DNA of 64,000 bases from Neobacillus sp. FSL H8-0543 (lineage in GTDB: Bacteria > Bacillota > Bacilli > Bacillales > Cytobacillaceae). Under the pieces are notes generated by a model. The model made no database searches, had not been told where the DNA came from, and saw nothing but the letters and a program-made list of their open reading frames with translations. Where the stretch lies: positions 2,988,501 to 3,052,500 of the forward strand of contig NZ_CP151943.1 of assembly GCF_038592905.1 (NCBI RefSeq). Reading direction: 5' to 3'. Positions 35,853 to 43,872 of the stretch are shown in pieces (the stretch's first letter is position 1; the number at the start of each line of letters is the position of its first letter). Position numbers and translations under genes: made by a program.

Positions 35853-37085
35853 ATGCAGCGACAAAAGCTTTTGATTAATGGGGAAAGACTTATGAATGAA
35901 TTGGAACGGTTTGCAAATTTTGGACGTACAGAAAACAATGGTGTCACTCGGTTGTCACTATCAGAAGAGGACCGTCTGGCAAGGGGATTTTTTCGGACCT
36001 GTTGTAAAGAATTAGGTTTAGCAATTACTGTAGATGATATGGGATGTATGTATGCAACCCTAGATGGTATCGAAAATAAACCACCTATCGTTATAGGGTC
36101 CCATCTTGATTCAGTAAAAAAAGGCGGCCGCTTTGATGGGGTATTAGGGGTATTGGCGGGTCTAGAGGTAGTGAGGACGTTGGTTGAAAATAAGATAAAA
36201 CCGCAAATTCCTGTAACAATTGTTAACTTTACCAACGAAGAGGGTGCGAGATTTGAGCCTTCGATGATGGCATCAGGTGTGCTCTCAGGGAAATTTGATA
36301 AATCTGTGATGTTAAAAAAGGTAGATTCAGAGGGTATTACCTTCGAGGAAGCATTGCAGTCAAGCGGCTTTGCAGGAGAAATAGAAAACCGTCTAAAAGA
36401 GGCAACGGCCTTTTTAGAATTGCATATTGAACAAGGACCGATACTTGAAAGAGAAGCCCTTTCGATTGGAATCGTTGAATGTGTAGTGGGGATGGCCTGC
36501 TATGACATTGAAATTACAGGTGAGTCCGACCATGCAGGAACAACACCAATGAACATGAGAAAGGATGCGCTGTTTGCAGCCAATAATTTAATCACTGAGA
36601 TACGCAAACGGTTAGGCTCACTTGATAGTGAATTGGTATTTACGATTGGAAGGGTTAATGTGTACCCGAGTATCCATACGGTTATTCCGAATAAGGTGGT
36701 ATTTTCTTTAGAAGCGAGACATAAAGACCCAGAGGTTGTTAGTGCGGTAAAGGATTTCATTCACGAACTACCATATTTAGGTTTAAATGAGGGCTGTGAA
36801 GTCAAAACAACAAAGTTATGGGAACGTGACACTGTTTGGTTTGAACCGGAAATCTGTAACCAACTAGAACAATCGGCGAAGTCACTAGGCTATACAAACA
36901 AAAGAATGGTCAGCGGGGCAGGACATGACGCGCAATTCATCGCCACCTACATCCCATCCGCGATGCTATTCGTCCCAAGCATAAACGGCAAAAGTCACAG
37001 CGAAGAAGAACTAACCACCTGGGAAGACTGCGAAAAAGGCGTCAACGTCCTGTTAGATACAGTCCTGGCGTTGTTATCAAAATAA
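35853..37085 (+). CDS. M20-family amidohydrolase (allantoate/N-carbamoyl-amino-acid hydrolase type)
   Basis: Zinc- or manganese-dependent hydrolase of the HyuC/AllC group, releasing ammonia or carbamate from ureido compounds; 410 residues. Metal and active-site motifs: GSHLDSVKKGGRFDGVLGVLAGLE, NFTNEEGARF, LELHIEQGPILE, SDHAGTTPM, MVSGAGHDAQFIA and INGKSHSEEE. AAGGAG precedes the ATG. No purine or hydantoin genes adjoin, so the substrate is open. Codon use is striking: about 28 of 32 pyrimidine-ending codons in the last 65 or so codons end in C, against about 5 of 29 at the start of the gene. A dispersed repeat lies 45 bases downstream. Confidence 0.88.
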   Translation: MQRQKLLINGERLMNELERFANFGRTENNGVTRLSLSEEDRLARGFFRTCCKELGLAITVDDMGCMYATLDGIENKPPIVIGSHLDSVKKGGRFDGVLGVLAGLEVVRTLVENKIKPQIPVTIVNFTNEEGARFEPSMMASGVLSGKFDKSVMLKKVDSEGITFEEALQSSGFAGEIENRLKEATAFLELHIEQGPILEREALSIGIVECVVGMACYDIEITGESDHAGTTPMNMRKDALFAANNLITEIRKRLGSLDSELVFTIGRVNVYPSIHTVIPNKVVFSLEARHKDPEVVSAVKDFIHELPYLGLNEGCEVKTTKLWERDTVWFEPEICNQLEQSAKSLGYTNKRMVSGAGHDAQFIATYIPSAMLFVPSINGKSHSEEELTTWEDCEKGVNVLLDTVLALLSK

Positions 37086-37130
37086 TTACATGAATAAATG
37101 GGTGTATAAATGAATGTATAATGAATAATT

Positions 37131-37159
37131 GGTGACAGGCACCGCTCGTGGATAAATCC
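37131..37159 (+). repeat. Dispersed GGTGACAGGCACC repeat, copy 5
   Basis: Core 37131-37143 followed by GCTCGTGGATAAATCC, a shortened tail. Confidence 0.8.
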
Positions 37160-37221
37160 GTCGAAGTTCCCCTTTGTGATGCCCACCAAATGAAAATATT
37201 TATTTATTATAATGGGTGAGC

Positions 37222-37252
37222 AAAGCTTGGATAAACTATCCAGGCTTTTTTA
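37222..37252 (+). terminator. Terminator after the M20 gene
   Basis: AAGCTTGGATA pairs with TATCCAGGCTT around AAC, then TTTTT. An outer AATGGGT/ACCCATT pairing encloses it. Confidence 0.85.
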
Positions 37253-37282
37253 TAACCCATTCAAGTATGGTGACATAAAATA

Positions 37283-37327
37283 GGTGACTGGTACCGTTCG
37301 TGACATATGTCCGCCTGGAATGGACAG
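37283..37327 (+). repeat. Dispersed GGTGACAGGCACC repeat, copy 6 (diverged)
   Basis: Core reads GGTGACTGGTACC, followed by GTTCGTGACATATGTCCGCC and TGGAATGGACAG. Two changes leave the core a near-perfect palindrome. Confidence 0.7.
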
Positions 37328-37458
37328 TATAGTCAGTTTGGATTTCAATACTTTGTCATTTAATGCTCTTAAGTTTGTCACATAACTTGTGAAAAGATTC
37401 ACAAATTAGGATTATAATGATGTCATGTTATTAATTCACCTATAGGGAGGAAATATAG

Positions 37459-39360
37459 ATGTCTAAATTATTTACACCACTTAGAATTGGTCCTATCACG
37501 ATAAAAAATAGATTTATGATGGCTCCAATGGAGAATGGCTTAGCTGCACCTGGAGGATTTGTTAATGATCGAATTATACGCTTCTTTGAAGAAAGAGCAA
37601 AAAACGAGGTAGGAATTATTCTTACAGGTTCTGTAGGCGTATCTCCAGAAGGAAGAGGCTTACCAACTCAATTAAGTAGCTATGATGATAAATTCATCCC
37701 TGGATTAAAAGAGCTTACTGATGCCATTCATAAAGCTGGTTCTAAAATAGGTGCACAAATTTATCATGCAGGTCGTCAGGCTTCAGAGGCGATTACTGGT
37801 ATCCAACCAATTGCCCCTAGTGCGATTCCATGTGCCATAGTCGGCAATGATCCTCGTGAAATGACGGTTACTGAAATCTATGAAATGAAGGAAAAATTTA
37901 TCCAATCTGCAAGGCGATGTGTTGAGGCGGGTTTTGATATGATTGAGATTCATTTCGCGCATGGATACCTACTGCACAGCTTCTTATCCCCGCATAGTAA
38001 CAAGCGGATCGATGAATTTGGTGGCAGCTTAGAAAATCGGATGCGTTTTCCGATGGAAGTTCTTCAAGAAATTGTTCAGCTTTATGGTGATAAAGTGGCA
38101 GTAACGATTCGTATTAGTGCGGATGAATACTTGGAAGATGGCTTGAAATTTGATGAAGTTGTTACTATAACTCAAAAAGCAGTAGAAGTAGGGGCACAAG
38201 CGATTAGCCTAACGGCAGGAAGCTACGATGCTGTTGAATATACGATCCAACCAATGTTCATTGAGCAAGGATTCTTGGTTCCTTTTAGCCAAAAGTTAAA
38301 AGAATTGGTGGATGTACCTGTGATTGTTGCTGGTAGACTTAATAGTGCAGACTTAATTGAAGCGATTAGTGAAAATGAAGATGCAGACATGATTGCAATT
38401 GGACGTGGCCTTATTTCCGATGAAGAGCTTGTAGTGAAAATGAAAAATAAAGAATATGAGGAAATCCGTTATTGTGTCGCATGTAACCAAGGCTGTATTG
38501 ATAACGTGTTCCAAGGTAAGGGAGTTACATGTTTAGTCAATGCAAGAGCAGGCTTTGAAGCGGAAAGAAACATCATTGAAGCCGATGAAAAGAAAAAGGT
38601 CGTCGTGATTGGTGCTGGACCAGCTGGTATGGAAGCAGCGCGAGTTGCCAGTCTCCGCGGACATGAAGTAACAATTATTGAAAAAGAAAAAAACTCAGGC
38701 GGTAAATTTGATACACTAGCAGCACCACCTGAAAAGGACTCATTCCTTTTATATAAAGATTATTTAACTAGTCAGCTAGACAAACTTAGCGTACAAATGG
38801 TTAAAGCCGATGTGAAGTCCGTGCAGGATATTGAAAAATATCAAGCAGATATTATCGTTGTTGCTACAGGTGCTCGCCAAACCGTTCCTCCAATCAAGGG
38901 GTCAGATTTGGTAAATGTATTATTGGCTGAAGATGTCCTGAATGGCCAAGAAGTTGGTGAAACGGTAGCAATAATTGGTGGAGGACTTGTGGGTACAGAA
39001 ACAGCAAAGTACCTTTCTGATATGGGTAAAAAAGTAACTATCATTGAAATGGCAGATGCAATTGGTAATGGGGTAGGTCCAACCTTTGCAGGACACCTCA
39101 TTGAATTCCTAGCAAAACGAAATGTTGAACAAATTACAAGCGCAAAAGTAGTTGAAATCATGGGAGATAAAGTCATTCTTGCAGATCGTGAAGTACCAGC
39201 TGACCACGTGATTATTGCTGCAGGATACACACCAAATAGTAACTTAATAGACGAGCTAAAAGCAGCTTATCCAAACGTTCATACTATAGGTGACGTGAAC
39301 AAACCAAGAAGAATAATCGACGCAACAGAAGAAGGATTCTTAGCTGCAGCATTAATCTAA
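37459..39360 (+). CDS. Fe-S flavoenzyme of the old-yellow-enzyme/2,4-dienoyl-CoA reductase family
   Basis: 633-residue NAD(P)H-dependent reductase. An FMN-binding TIM barrel (about 1-330: LRIGPITIKNRFMMAPM, FDMIEIHFAHGYLLHSFLSP) is followed by a 4Fe-4S site C339-x2-C342-x3-C346-x11-C358, then an FAD/NAD(P) two-dinucleotide-fold region with VVVIGAGPAGMEAARVASLRGHEV and AIIGGGLVGTETAKYL. This matches FadH, BaiCD and related enzymes that reduce activated C=C bonds; the exact substrate is open. GGGAGGAAA precedes the ATG. Monocistronic, with a repeat copy 10 bases past the stop. Confidence 0.9.
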   Translation: MSKLFTPLRIGPITIKNRFMMAPMENGLAAPGGFVNDRIIRFFEERAKNEVGIILTGSVGVSPEGRGLPTQLSSYDDKFIPGLKELTDAIHKAGSKIGAQIYHAGRQASEAITGIQPIAPSAIPCAIVGNDPREMTVTEIYEMKEKFIQSARRCVEAGFDMIEIHFAHGYLLHSFLSPHSNKRIDEFGGSLENRMRFPMEVLQEIVQLYGDKVAVTIRISADEYLEDGLKFDEVVTITQKAVEVGAQAISLTAGSYDAVEYTIQPMFIEQGFLVPFSQKLKELVDVPVIVAGRLNSADLIEAISENEDADMIAIGRGLISDEELVVKMKNKEYEEIRYCVACNQGCIDNVFQGKGVTCLVNARAGFEAERNIIEADEKKKVVVIGAGPAGMEAARVASLRGHEVTIIEKEKNSGGKFDTLAAPPEKDSFLLYKDYLTSQLDKLSVQMVKADVKSVQDIEKYQADIIVVATGARQTVPPIKGSDLVNVLLAEDVLNGQEVGETVAIIGGGLVGTETAKYLSDMGKKVTIIEMADAIGNGVGPTFAGHLIEFLAKRNVEQITSAKVVEIMGDKVILADREVPADHVIIAAGYTPNSNLIDELKAAYPNVHTIGDVNKPRRIIDATEEGFLAAALI

Positions 39361-39370
39361 TTAGAAAAAA

Positions 39371-39395
39371 GGTGACAGGCACCACTCGTGGACAG
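39371..39395 (+). repeat. Dispersed GGTGACAGGCACC repeat, copy 7
   Basis: Core 39371-39383 then ACTCGTGGACAG. It begins 10 bases after a stop codon. Confidence 0.8.
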
Positions 39396-39504
39396 TTAGT
39401 TGCAGTCGCTATATTTACAGGCTCTATCCGATTGTTGGATAGGGTTATTTTTTTTGATGAGGTTGGTCGGAGTGTATTTTTAATGCTATTTTATTTCAAT
39501 TGAT

Positions 39505-39558
39505 GTGTGTCACATTATAGTGTATGATGCATAGTATGAAGTATAGTGGATGACACAC
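39505..39558. promoter_or_regulatory. Candidate PadR operator region
   Basis: GTGTGTCA (39505-39512) and TGACACAC (39551-39558) are perfect inverted copies. Between them AGTGTATGATG, AGTATGAAG and AGTATAATG-like units repeat about every 10-15 bases. It lies directly before padR. Confidence 0.55.
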
Positions 39559-39581
39559 AGTATAATGCAGTGAGGTGGAAG

Positions 39582-39929
39582 ATGAGTAATTTATTGAATT
39601 CCTTAACCACGGAGTTAAGACGAGGAACGTTGACTTTAGCGGTTTTAAGTCAGCTGCGAACCCCTCAATATGGCTATTCACTTGTCCAGTTATTGGAGAA
39701 AAGTGGTATTACAATTGAGCAGAGTACGTTATATCCCTTACTGCGCCGTTTAGAAAAGCAGGAATTAGTGACGAGCAGCTGGGATACATCTGAAAGCAGA
39801 CCACGCAGGTATTATGTATTAAGTGAGTATGGGTCAGAAATTTTCCAACAGCTAAAAAAAGAATGGGAAGAGACTTCTCAAGAGCTATCCAGTTTATTGG
39901 AAGGGGAGAATAAGGATGAATCTGATTGA
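39582..39929 (+). CDS. PadR-family regulator
   Basis: 115 residues. The winged helix is complete: ELRRGTLTLAVLSQLRTPQYGYSLVQLLEKSG, IEQSTLYPLLRRLEKQELVTS and SRPRRYYVLSEYG, the standard PadR pattern. The ATG at 39582 is used, with GAGGTGGAAG upstream. Its 3' end overlaps the following membrane-protein gene by 14 bases, the usual PadR/HAAS pairing in Firmicutes in which PadR represses its own operon. Ligand unknown. Confidence 0.92.
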   Translation: MSNLLNSLTTELRRGTLTLAVLSQLRTPQYGYSLVQLLEKSGITIEQSTLYPLLRRLEKQELVTSSWDTSESRPRRYYVLSEYGSEIFQQLKKEWEETSQELSSLLEGENKDESD

Positions 39930-40908
39930 AGTTTATATTCATGAGGTAACTCGAAGGTTGCCCGAAAAAAGTCGTAAGGATATTGCACTCGAGTTGAGAT
40001 CCACGATTGAGGATATGTTGACAGATGAATATTCTGAGAAGGAAATTAAGCAGGTCCTATCGCAGCTTGGAAATCCAGCTATCCTCGCGAGTGGATATCG
40101 TGACCAACCGATGCATCTTATCGGACCTTGTTATTTTGATATTTATGTCAACCTGTTAAAATTGATTTTGCCAATCGCAGCCATCGTTTCACTAATTTCA
40201 TTGATGGCACATAATTTTATTGATAATACCGGAAATGAAACTATATTAATGGTCATCATCAATAGTATTGGCATTGGAATATGGGGGATTATTAGTACGG
40301 GCATCCAAGTATTTTTCTGGTTAACATTGGTCTTTGCTATCATTGAACGTGTTGATCATGGGAAAAATCAATCACCATTAACAGCTAGTCTGAAAGAATG
40401 GACACCTGAGGATTTGAAAGACATTCCATATATTCCTAAGAAAAAGGCCATTTCGAAGGTTGATGTCTTTGGCGGTTTACTGTGGACGACAATATGGGCA
40501 ACCGTGTATTTTAAAGCGGCTCATTTAGCTGGTGTTTATGAAAAAGGTAAAAATGGGCTTGAATTTGTGATTCCTACATTCAATCAGGAGATTTTACAAT
40601 CCTACTGGCCACTAGTGGTACTTGTAATCGGCTTGGAGATTGCAGTTGCCCTCTATAAATGGTTTGCTGCACAATGGACGATAAAGGTAGCTCTATTCAA
40701 TACAGTCTGGCAATTAGTAGGAACAATAGTATTCATTGTCATTTTTAGAGACCCTGATTTGTTCAACACAGCATTCATAAATTATATGTCTGAATTGTTT
40801 AGTATTAACAACGACTTGAGAAACCCGATCATTGGAACAGCAATCGTAATCGTTGTTGTATTTGCAGCCATCGACATTATCCAAGGCTTTCGTAAAGCAA
40901 GAATATAA
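39916..40908 (+). CDS. HAAS-domain membrane protein
   Basis: 330 residues. The N-terminal 60 or so (YIHEVTRRLPEKSRKDIALELRSTIEDMLTDEYSEKEIKQVLSQLGNP) form a HAAS domain, an alpha-helical module found next to PadR regulators. Six or so membrane segments follow. AAGGATG overlaps the padR 3' end, giving translational coupling. The function of such proteins is poorly defined; membrane stress sensing or regulation of PadR are inferences. It ends 10 bases before a terminator built from a short copy of the dispersed repeat. Confidence 0.82.
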   Translation: MNLIEVYIHEVTRRLPEKSRKDIALELRSTIEDMLTDEYSEKEIKQVLSQLGNPAILASGYRDQPMHLIGPCYFDIYVNLLKLILPIAAIVSLISLMAHNFIDNTGNETILMVIINSIGIGIWGIISTGIQVFFWLTLVFAIIERVDHGKNQSPLTASLKEWTPEDLKDIPYIPKKKAISKVDVFGGLLWTTIWATVYFKAAHLAGVYEKGKNGLEFVIPTFNQEILQSYWPLVVLVIGLEIAVALYKWFAAQWTIKVALFNTVWQLVGTIVFIVIFRDPDLFNTAFINYMSELFSINNDLRNPIIGTAIVIVVVFAAIDIIQGFRKARI

Positions 40909-40912
40909 CTCG

Positions 40913-40942
40913 AAAAAAGTGACAGGCAACTGTCATTTTTTT
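40913..40942 (+). terminator. Terminator built on repeat copy 8
   Basis: The partial core GTGACAGGCAA (from 40919) provides TGACAG, which pairs with CTGTCA across GCAA, followed by seven T residues. The repeat sequence itself forms half of the stem. Confidence 0.8.
40919..40930 (+). repeat. Dispersed GGTGACAGGCACC repeat, copy 8 (partial)
   Basis: GTGACAGGCAAC, 11 bases after a stop codon; the end of the core is lost. Confidence 0.55.
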
Positions 40943-41033
40943 GTAGGAACTTCTTACCATAAAGTCTCTGATAGTTTTTAAGTAGCTATTAAACGTGGTA
41001 AACTAGAGGAATGCATAAATGAATTGAATAACA

Positions 41034-41072
41034 ATGGATAGGGGTTTTTTCATTAGATGTTGAACCCTACCT
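41034..41072 (+). promoter_or_regulatory. Possible leader/attenuator ahead of the rlmN-like gene
   Basis: TAGGGGTT (41039-41046) can pair with AACCCTA (41063-41069), one bulge, 16-base loop. A 9-codon frame (ATG at 41034, peptide MDRGFFIRC) runs through the stem and stops inside its second arm. No convincing ribosome site for it, so this is tentative. Confidence 0.3.
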
Positions 41073-41120
41073 TGTAAGAACACATAAAAGTAGTAATTGT
41101 TATGAAAAGAGGGGAAACCT

Positions 41121-42188
41121 ATGAATAAAGAGTCTATATATGGATTAACATTGGAACAGTTAACTGCGTGGCTTGTCGAACATGGGCAGAAAAAGTCTCG
41201 AGCATTACTGGTCTGGGATTGGTTATACCGGAAGCGTGTAACAGATTTTTCTGAGATGACGGATTTGAATCAAGAGTGCGTACAATTACTCGATGATCAC
41301 TTTGCAATCCAAACTCTACAACAGCACATAAAGCAAGAATCTGCGGACGGAACGATTAAGTTTTTATTCAAATTACAGGATGGCAACTTAATCGAAACGG
41401 TTATGATGAGACATAAATATGGCTTATCCGTGTGCGTTACAACCCAAGTGGGCTGTAATATTGGTTGCAGTTTTTGTGCGAGCGGGTTATTAGCGAAAAG
41501 CCGCGATTTATCCAGTGGTGAAATTGTCGAACAGATTATGAACGTTCAACTTCATCTTGATCTAATGGGCAAGGATGAAAAAGTGAGTCATGTTGTAGTA
41601 ATGGGCATTGGCGAGCCGTTTGATAATTTTACAAACCTTTTAGATTTCCTAAAGGTAATTATCGACCACAAAGGATTGGCGATTGCCTCTAGAAGAATCA
41701 CCGTTTCAACAAGTGGACTCGCTGATAAGATTTATGAATTCACCGATACCAAAATGCAAGTAAACTTAGCGATTTCGTTACATGCCCCTAATAATGACCT
41801 TCGTACGCGGATAATGAAGATCAACCGTGCGATTCCAATCGAAAAACTGATGAAGTCGATGGAGTATTACGTCGAAAAGACGAATCGGAGAATTACGATT
41901 GAGTATATTCTCTTGAAGGATGTAAATGACCATCAAGAAGAAGCTGAACAGCTAGCTGACCTTCTGGGCGTACTTGGACAGCAAGTGTATGTGAACTTAA
42001 TTCCTTATAATCCAGTGGATGAGCATAGCCAATATCAAAGAAGTGAGCAGGAATCAGTGCTGGCGTTTTATGATACCCTGAAAAAGAAGGGAATTAATTG
42101 TAAAATCCGCCAAGAGCATGGAACAGATATTGATGCTGCCTGTGGACAGTTAAGAAGCAAACAAATCAAAAAAACAAAAGCCCAGTAA
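41121..42188 (+). CDS. rlmN: Radical-SAM 23S rRNA A2503 methyltransferase (RlmN-type, possibly a second copy)
   Basis: Adds a methyl group to C2 of A2503 in 23S rRNA using S-adenosylmethionine. The 4Fe-4S cysteines are C112, C116 and C119 in GCNIGCSFC, and the methyl-carrying C341 in IDAACGQL is kept. [30 protein letters not shown] and NLIPYNPV are family motifs. 355 residues. In Bacillus the housekeeping rlmN (yloN) sits beside rsmB and prpC; this copy stands alone, and [16 protein letters not shown] differs from the usual GLKRNLxxGEIV, so it may be a paralogue. AGAGGGGAAACC precedes the ATG. A Cfr-like resistance role cannot be excluded but the signature is closer to RlmN. Confidence 0.9.
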   Translation: MNKESIYGLTLEQLTAWLVEHGQKKSRALLVWDWLYRKRVTDFSEMTDLNQECVQLLDDHFAIQTLQQHIKQESADGTIKFLFKLQDGNLIETVMMRHKYGLSVCVTTQVGCNIGCSFCASGLLAKSRDLSSGEIVEQIMNVQLHLDLMGKDEKVSHVVVMGIGEPFDNFTNLLDFLKVIIDHKGLAIASRRITVSTSGLADKIYEFTDTKMQVNLAISLHAPNNDLRTRIMKINRAIPIEKLMKSMEYYVEKTNRRITIEYILLKDVNDHQEEAEQLADLLGVLGQQVYVNLIPYNPVDEHSQYQRSEQESVLAFYDTLKKKGINCKIRQEHGTDIDAACGQLRSKQIKKTKAQ

Positions 42189-42215
42189 AAGAGATAGATA
42201 AGAACTTGTATGAAA

Positions 42216-42228
42216 GGTGCCTGTCACC
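42216..42228 (-). repeat. Dispersed GGTGACAGGCACC repeat, copy 9
   Basis: Perfect core in inverted orientation (GGTGCCTGTCACC), 28 bases after a stop codon, and fused to a complementary CAGGCAC to make a terminator. Confidence 0.8.
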
Positions 42229-42262
42229 CAATGCTACTGCGTTGGGGAGCAGGCACTTTTTT
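42216..42262 (+). terminator. Terminator built on repeat copy 9
   Basis: The repeat core GGTGCCTGTCACC forms the left arm: GTGCCTG..CCCAA pairs with TTGGG..CAGGCAC, followed by six T residues. It terminates the rlmN-like gene. Confidence 0.88.
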
Positions 42263-42303
42263 CAGTTGTAAAAGTGCAGGTAAACCGAGTAGAGTATCCG
42301 AAC

Positions 42304-43230
42304 CTATGTCGTATGTCCCAACTCAAAGGTTTTCTTTACAAACTCGCTAATCTCTTTAACAGCTTGCTTTGCTTCAGGTATTGATTGGCTCATTTGAAAG
42401 ACATGCCACATACCTTTCCAAACGGTTAATGTAACATTGACCCCAGCCAATTTGGCTTGCTGTGCCAGCTTTTCCGCATCGCTTAACAAGATTTCAATAC
42501 TGCCAACTTGAATATAAAGCGGTGGAAATCCACTAAAATCAGCAAAAACAGGTGAAATTAAATTGTGGTCTAGAGACTCACTTCCGGCATATGCCTGAGC
42601 AGCTACTTTTACCAATTCAGGATTTAAATACGGATCTTTTTCTCTATTCTTTGAATAACTTGGCCCGCTGCTTGTTAAATCTGCCCAAGGGGAGAGACAA
42701 ATCACCGCGGCTGGGAGCGGTTCGTTACGATCCCTAAGCAATAATGTGGAAGCAACACTTAAGCCCCCGCCGGCGGAATCACCTGCGAAAATAATATTTG
42801 AAGGTTCGTAGCCTTGATCTAAAAGCCAATGATAAATTACCAAGGTATCTTCTGGCGCTGCTGGGAAAGGGTGTTCAGGCGCAAGCCGGTATTCCGGGAG
42901 GAGTACTTTCACGCCTGATTCAATCATAATTCTTGCTGCCAGCGTCCTGTGGGTATCGGCTGAGCAATACCCGTATGCTCCTCCATGGAGATATAAAATG
43001 ACCTTGTTCTTCACCGTTTGCTTGTTTGAAATCCACTCGCAGTACATTCCTTCTATTTGAGCGGATTCGACGGTACAGTTTGGTGGCATTTTTATCCACC
43101 TTTTTGCAGTCGAATTCAAGAGCTGCCTTTGCTCTTCCACTCCAGTTACTTTAAGTGTTTTTTTTCTTTTTAGCCTTCTGACGCCTAATTGGATACCCTT
43201 TTTTAAAAAATAACTCTTTAATGTTGGCAT
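42304..43230 (-). CDS. HSL-family alpha/beta hydrolase (esterase/lipase)
   Basis: 308-residue carboxylesterase of the hormone-sensitive-lipase group. The oxyanion-hole motif is LYLHGGAYG (HGG[GA]), the nucleophile elbow is FAGDSAGGGLSVA (GDSAGG), and the acid/histidine ends lie in LYIQVGSIEILLSDAEKLA and WKGMWHVFQM. An N-terminal cap region precedes them. Cytoplasmic: no signal peptide. The ribosome site GGCGGG is weak. Substrate unknown, short-chain acyl esters likely. Separate from its neighbours. Confidence 0.88.
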   Translation of the reverse strand: MPTLKSYFLKKGIQLGVRRLKRKKTLKVTGVEEQRQLLNSTAKRWIKMPPNCTVESAQIEGMYCEWISNKQTVKNKVILYLHGGAYGYCSADTHRTLAARIMIESGVKVLLPEYRLAPEHPFPAAPEDTLVIYHWLLDQGYEPSNIIFAGDSAGGGLSVASTLLLRDRNEPLPAAVICLSPWADLTSSGPSYSKNREKDPYLNPELVKVAAQAYAGSESLDHNLISPVFADFSGFPPLYIQVGSIEILLSDAEKLAQQAKLAGVNVTLTVWKGMWHVFQMSQSIPEAKQAVKEISEFVKKTFELGHTT

Positions 43231-43344
43231 ATATATCTACCCGCCTTTGGCTAGTTATACGTGAATACAACCTAATTTTAACTCTAAATTATCAAGCAAT
43301 AGTAAAAGTTGTATGAACAAATTTAGAAGAATTATCAAATTATT

Positions 43345-43386
43345 TAAAAAGGTGTCGACTCCTTTGCTGGGAGCAGACACCTTTTC
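43345..43386. terminator. Terminator of the small membrane-protein gene
   Basis: AAAAAGGTGTC pairs with GACACCTTTTC, with an inner CTCC/GGGAG pairing. It lies 11 bases past the stop on the minus strand. Confidence 0.85.
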
Positions 43387-43396
43387 TAATTAAATA

Positions 43397-43585
43397 TCAA
43401 GTTTCTTTTAACATATGTTGTTCTTTTTCCACTTCTAATGCCGATACAATATAGGCAAACCCATTTATAACAAGGTAAATAACATTGGATTGCACCCGTT
43501 CCTCTTCTCCTAAGTAGGTATTTAGGATAATGGTAAAAGAAAAGAATAATACAAAAGTTAAAGCGATTTTATTAAATAATTCCAT
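43397..43585 (-). CDS. Small two-segment membrane protein
   Basis: 62 residues with two hydrophobic stretches (IALTFVLFFSFTIILNTYL; VIYLVINGFAYIVSALEV) linked by an acidic loop GEEERVQSN. No family recognised. AAAGGGG stands 10 bases before the ATG, and a dedicated terminator follows, both supporting a real gene. Function unknown. Confidence 0.6.
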   Translation of the reverse strand: MELFNKIALTFVLFFSFTIILNTYLGEEERVQSNVIYLVINGFAYIVSALEVEKEQHMLKET

Positions 43586-43763
43586 TCGGCAACGACCCCT
43601 TTATTCAGCTTCTTATTTAATCATATTTGCTATTAACTGCACTTATGCAAGCAATGATGAAATGAGGTGGAAGTCGGATGAAACTAAACTAAAGAATAAT
43701 AACCTATTTGAAGTTAAAGCTTTTATTACATCAGGTGAACTTTGTTCTATATAAGTAAAAAGT

Positions 43764-43776
43764 GGTGACAGGCACC
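43764..43776 (+). repeat. Dispersed GGTGACAGGCACC repeat, copy 10
   Basis: Perfect core with no recognisable tail, in the leader region of the ROK regulator, upstream of its operator. Confidence 0.75.
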
Positions 43777-43803
43777 TTAATTGGTTTAATCTGCATTTGT
43801 AGG

Positions 43804-43837
43804 TTTAATTAATTAACTTAACTAACCATGTTATAAT
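43804..43837 (+). promoter_or_regulatory. ROK-regulator promoter with AT-rich operator
   Basis: TTTAATTAATTAACTTAACTAA (43804-43825, two overlapping TTAATTAA/TTAA palindromes) precedes TATAAT at 43832-43837. A near-identical inverted motif lies in the galK promoter (48965-48986), so both are probably bound by the ROK protein. Confidence 0.6.
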
Positions 43838-43872
43838 ATATCCATGATGCAGTATATATGGAGGATTTTTCT

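Noticed and set aside
43674..43754. Short frame upstream of the ROK regulator
   Set aside because: ATG-started peptide without a suitable ribosome site, in a region explained by leader and repeat copy 10.
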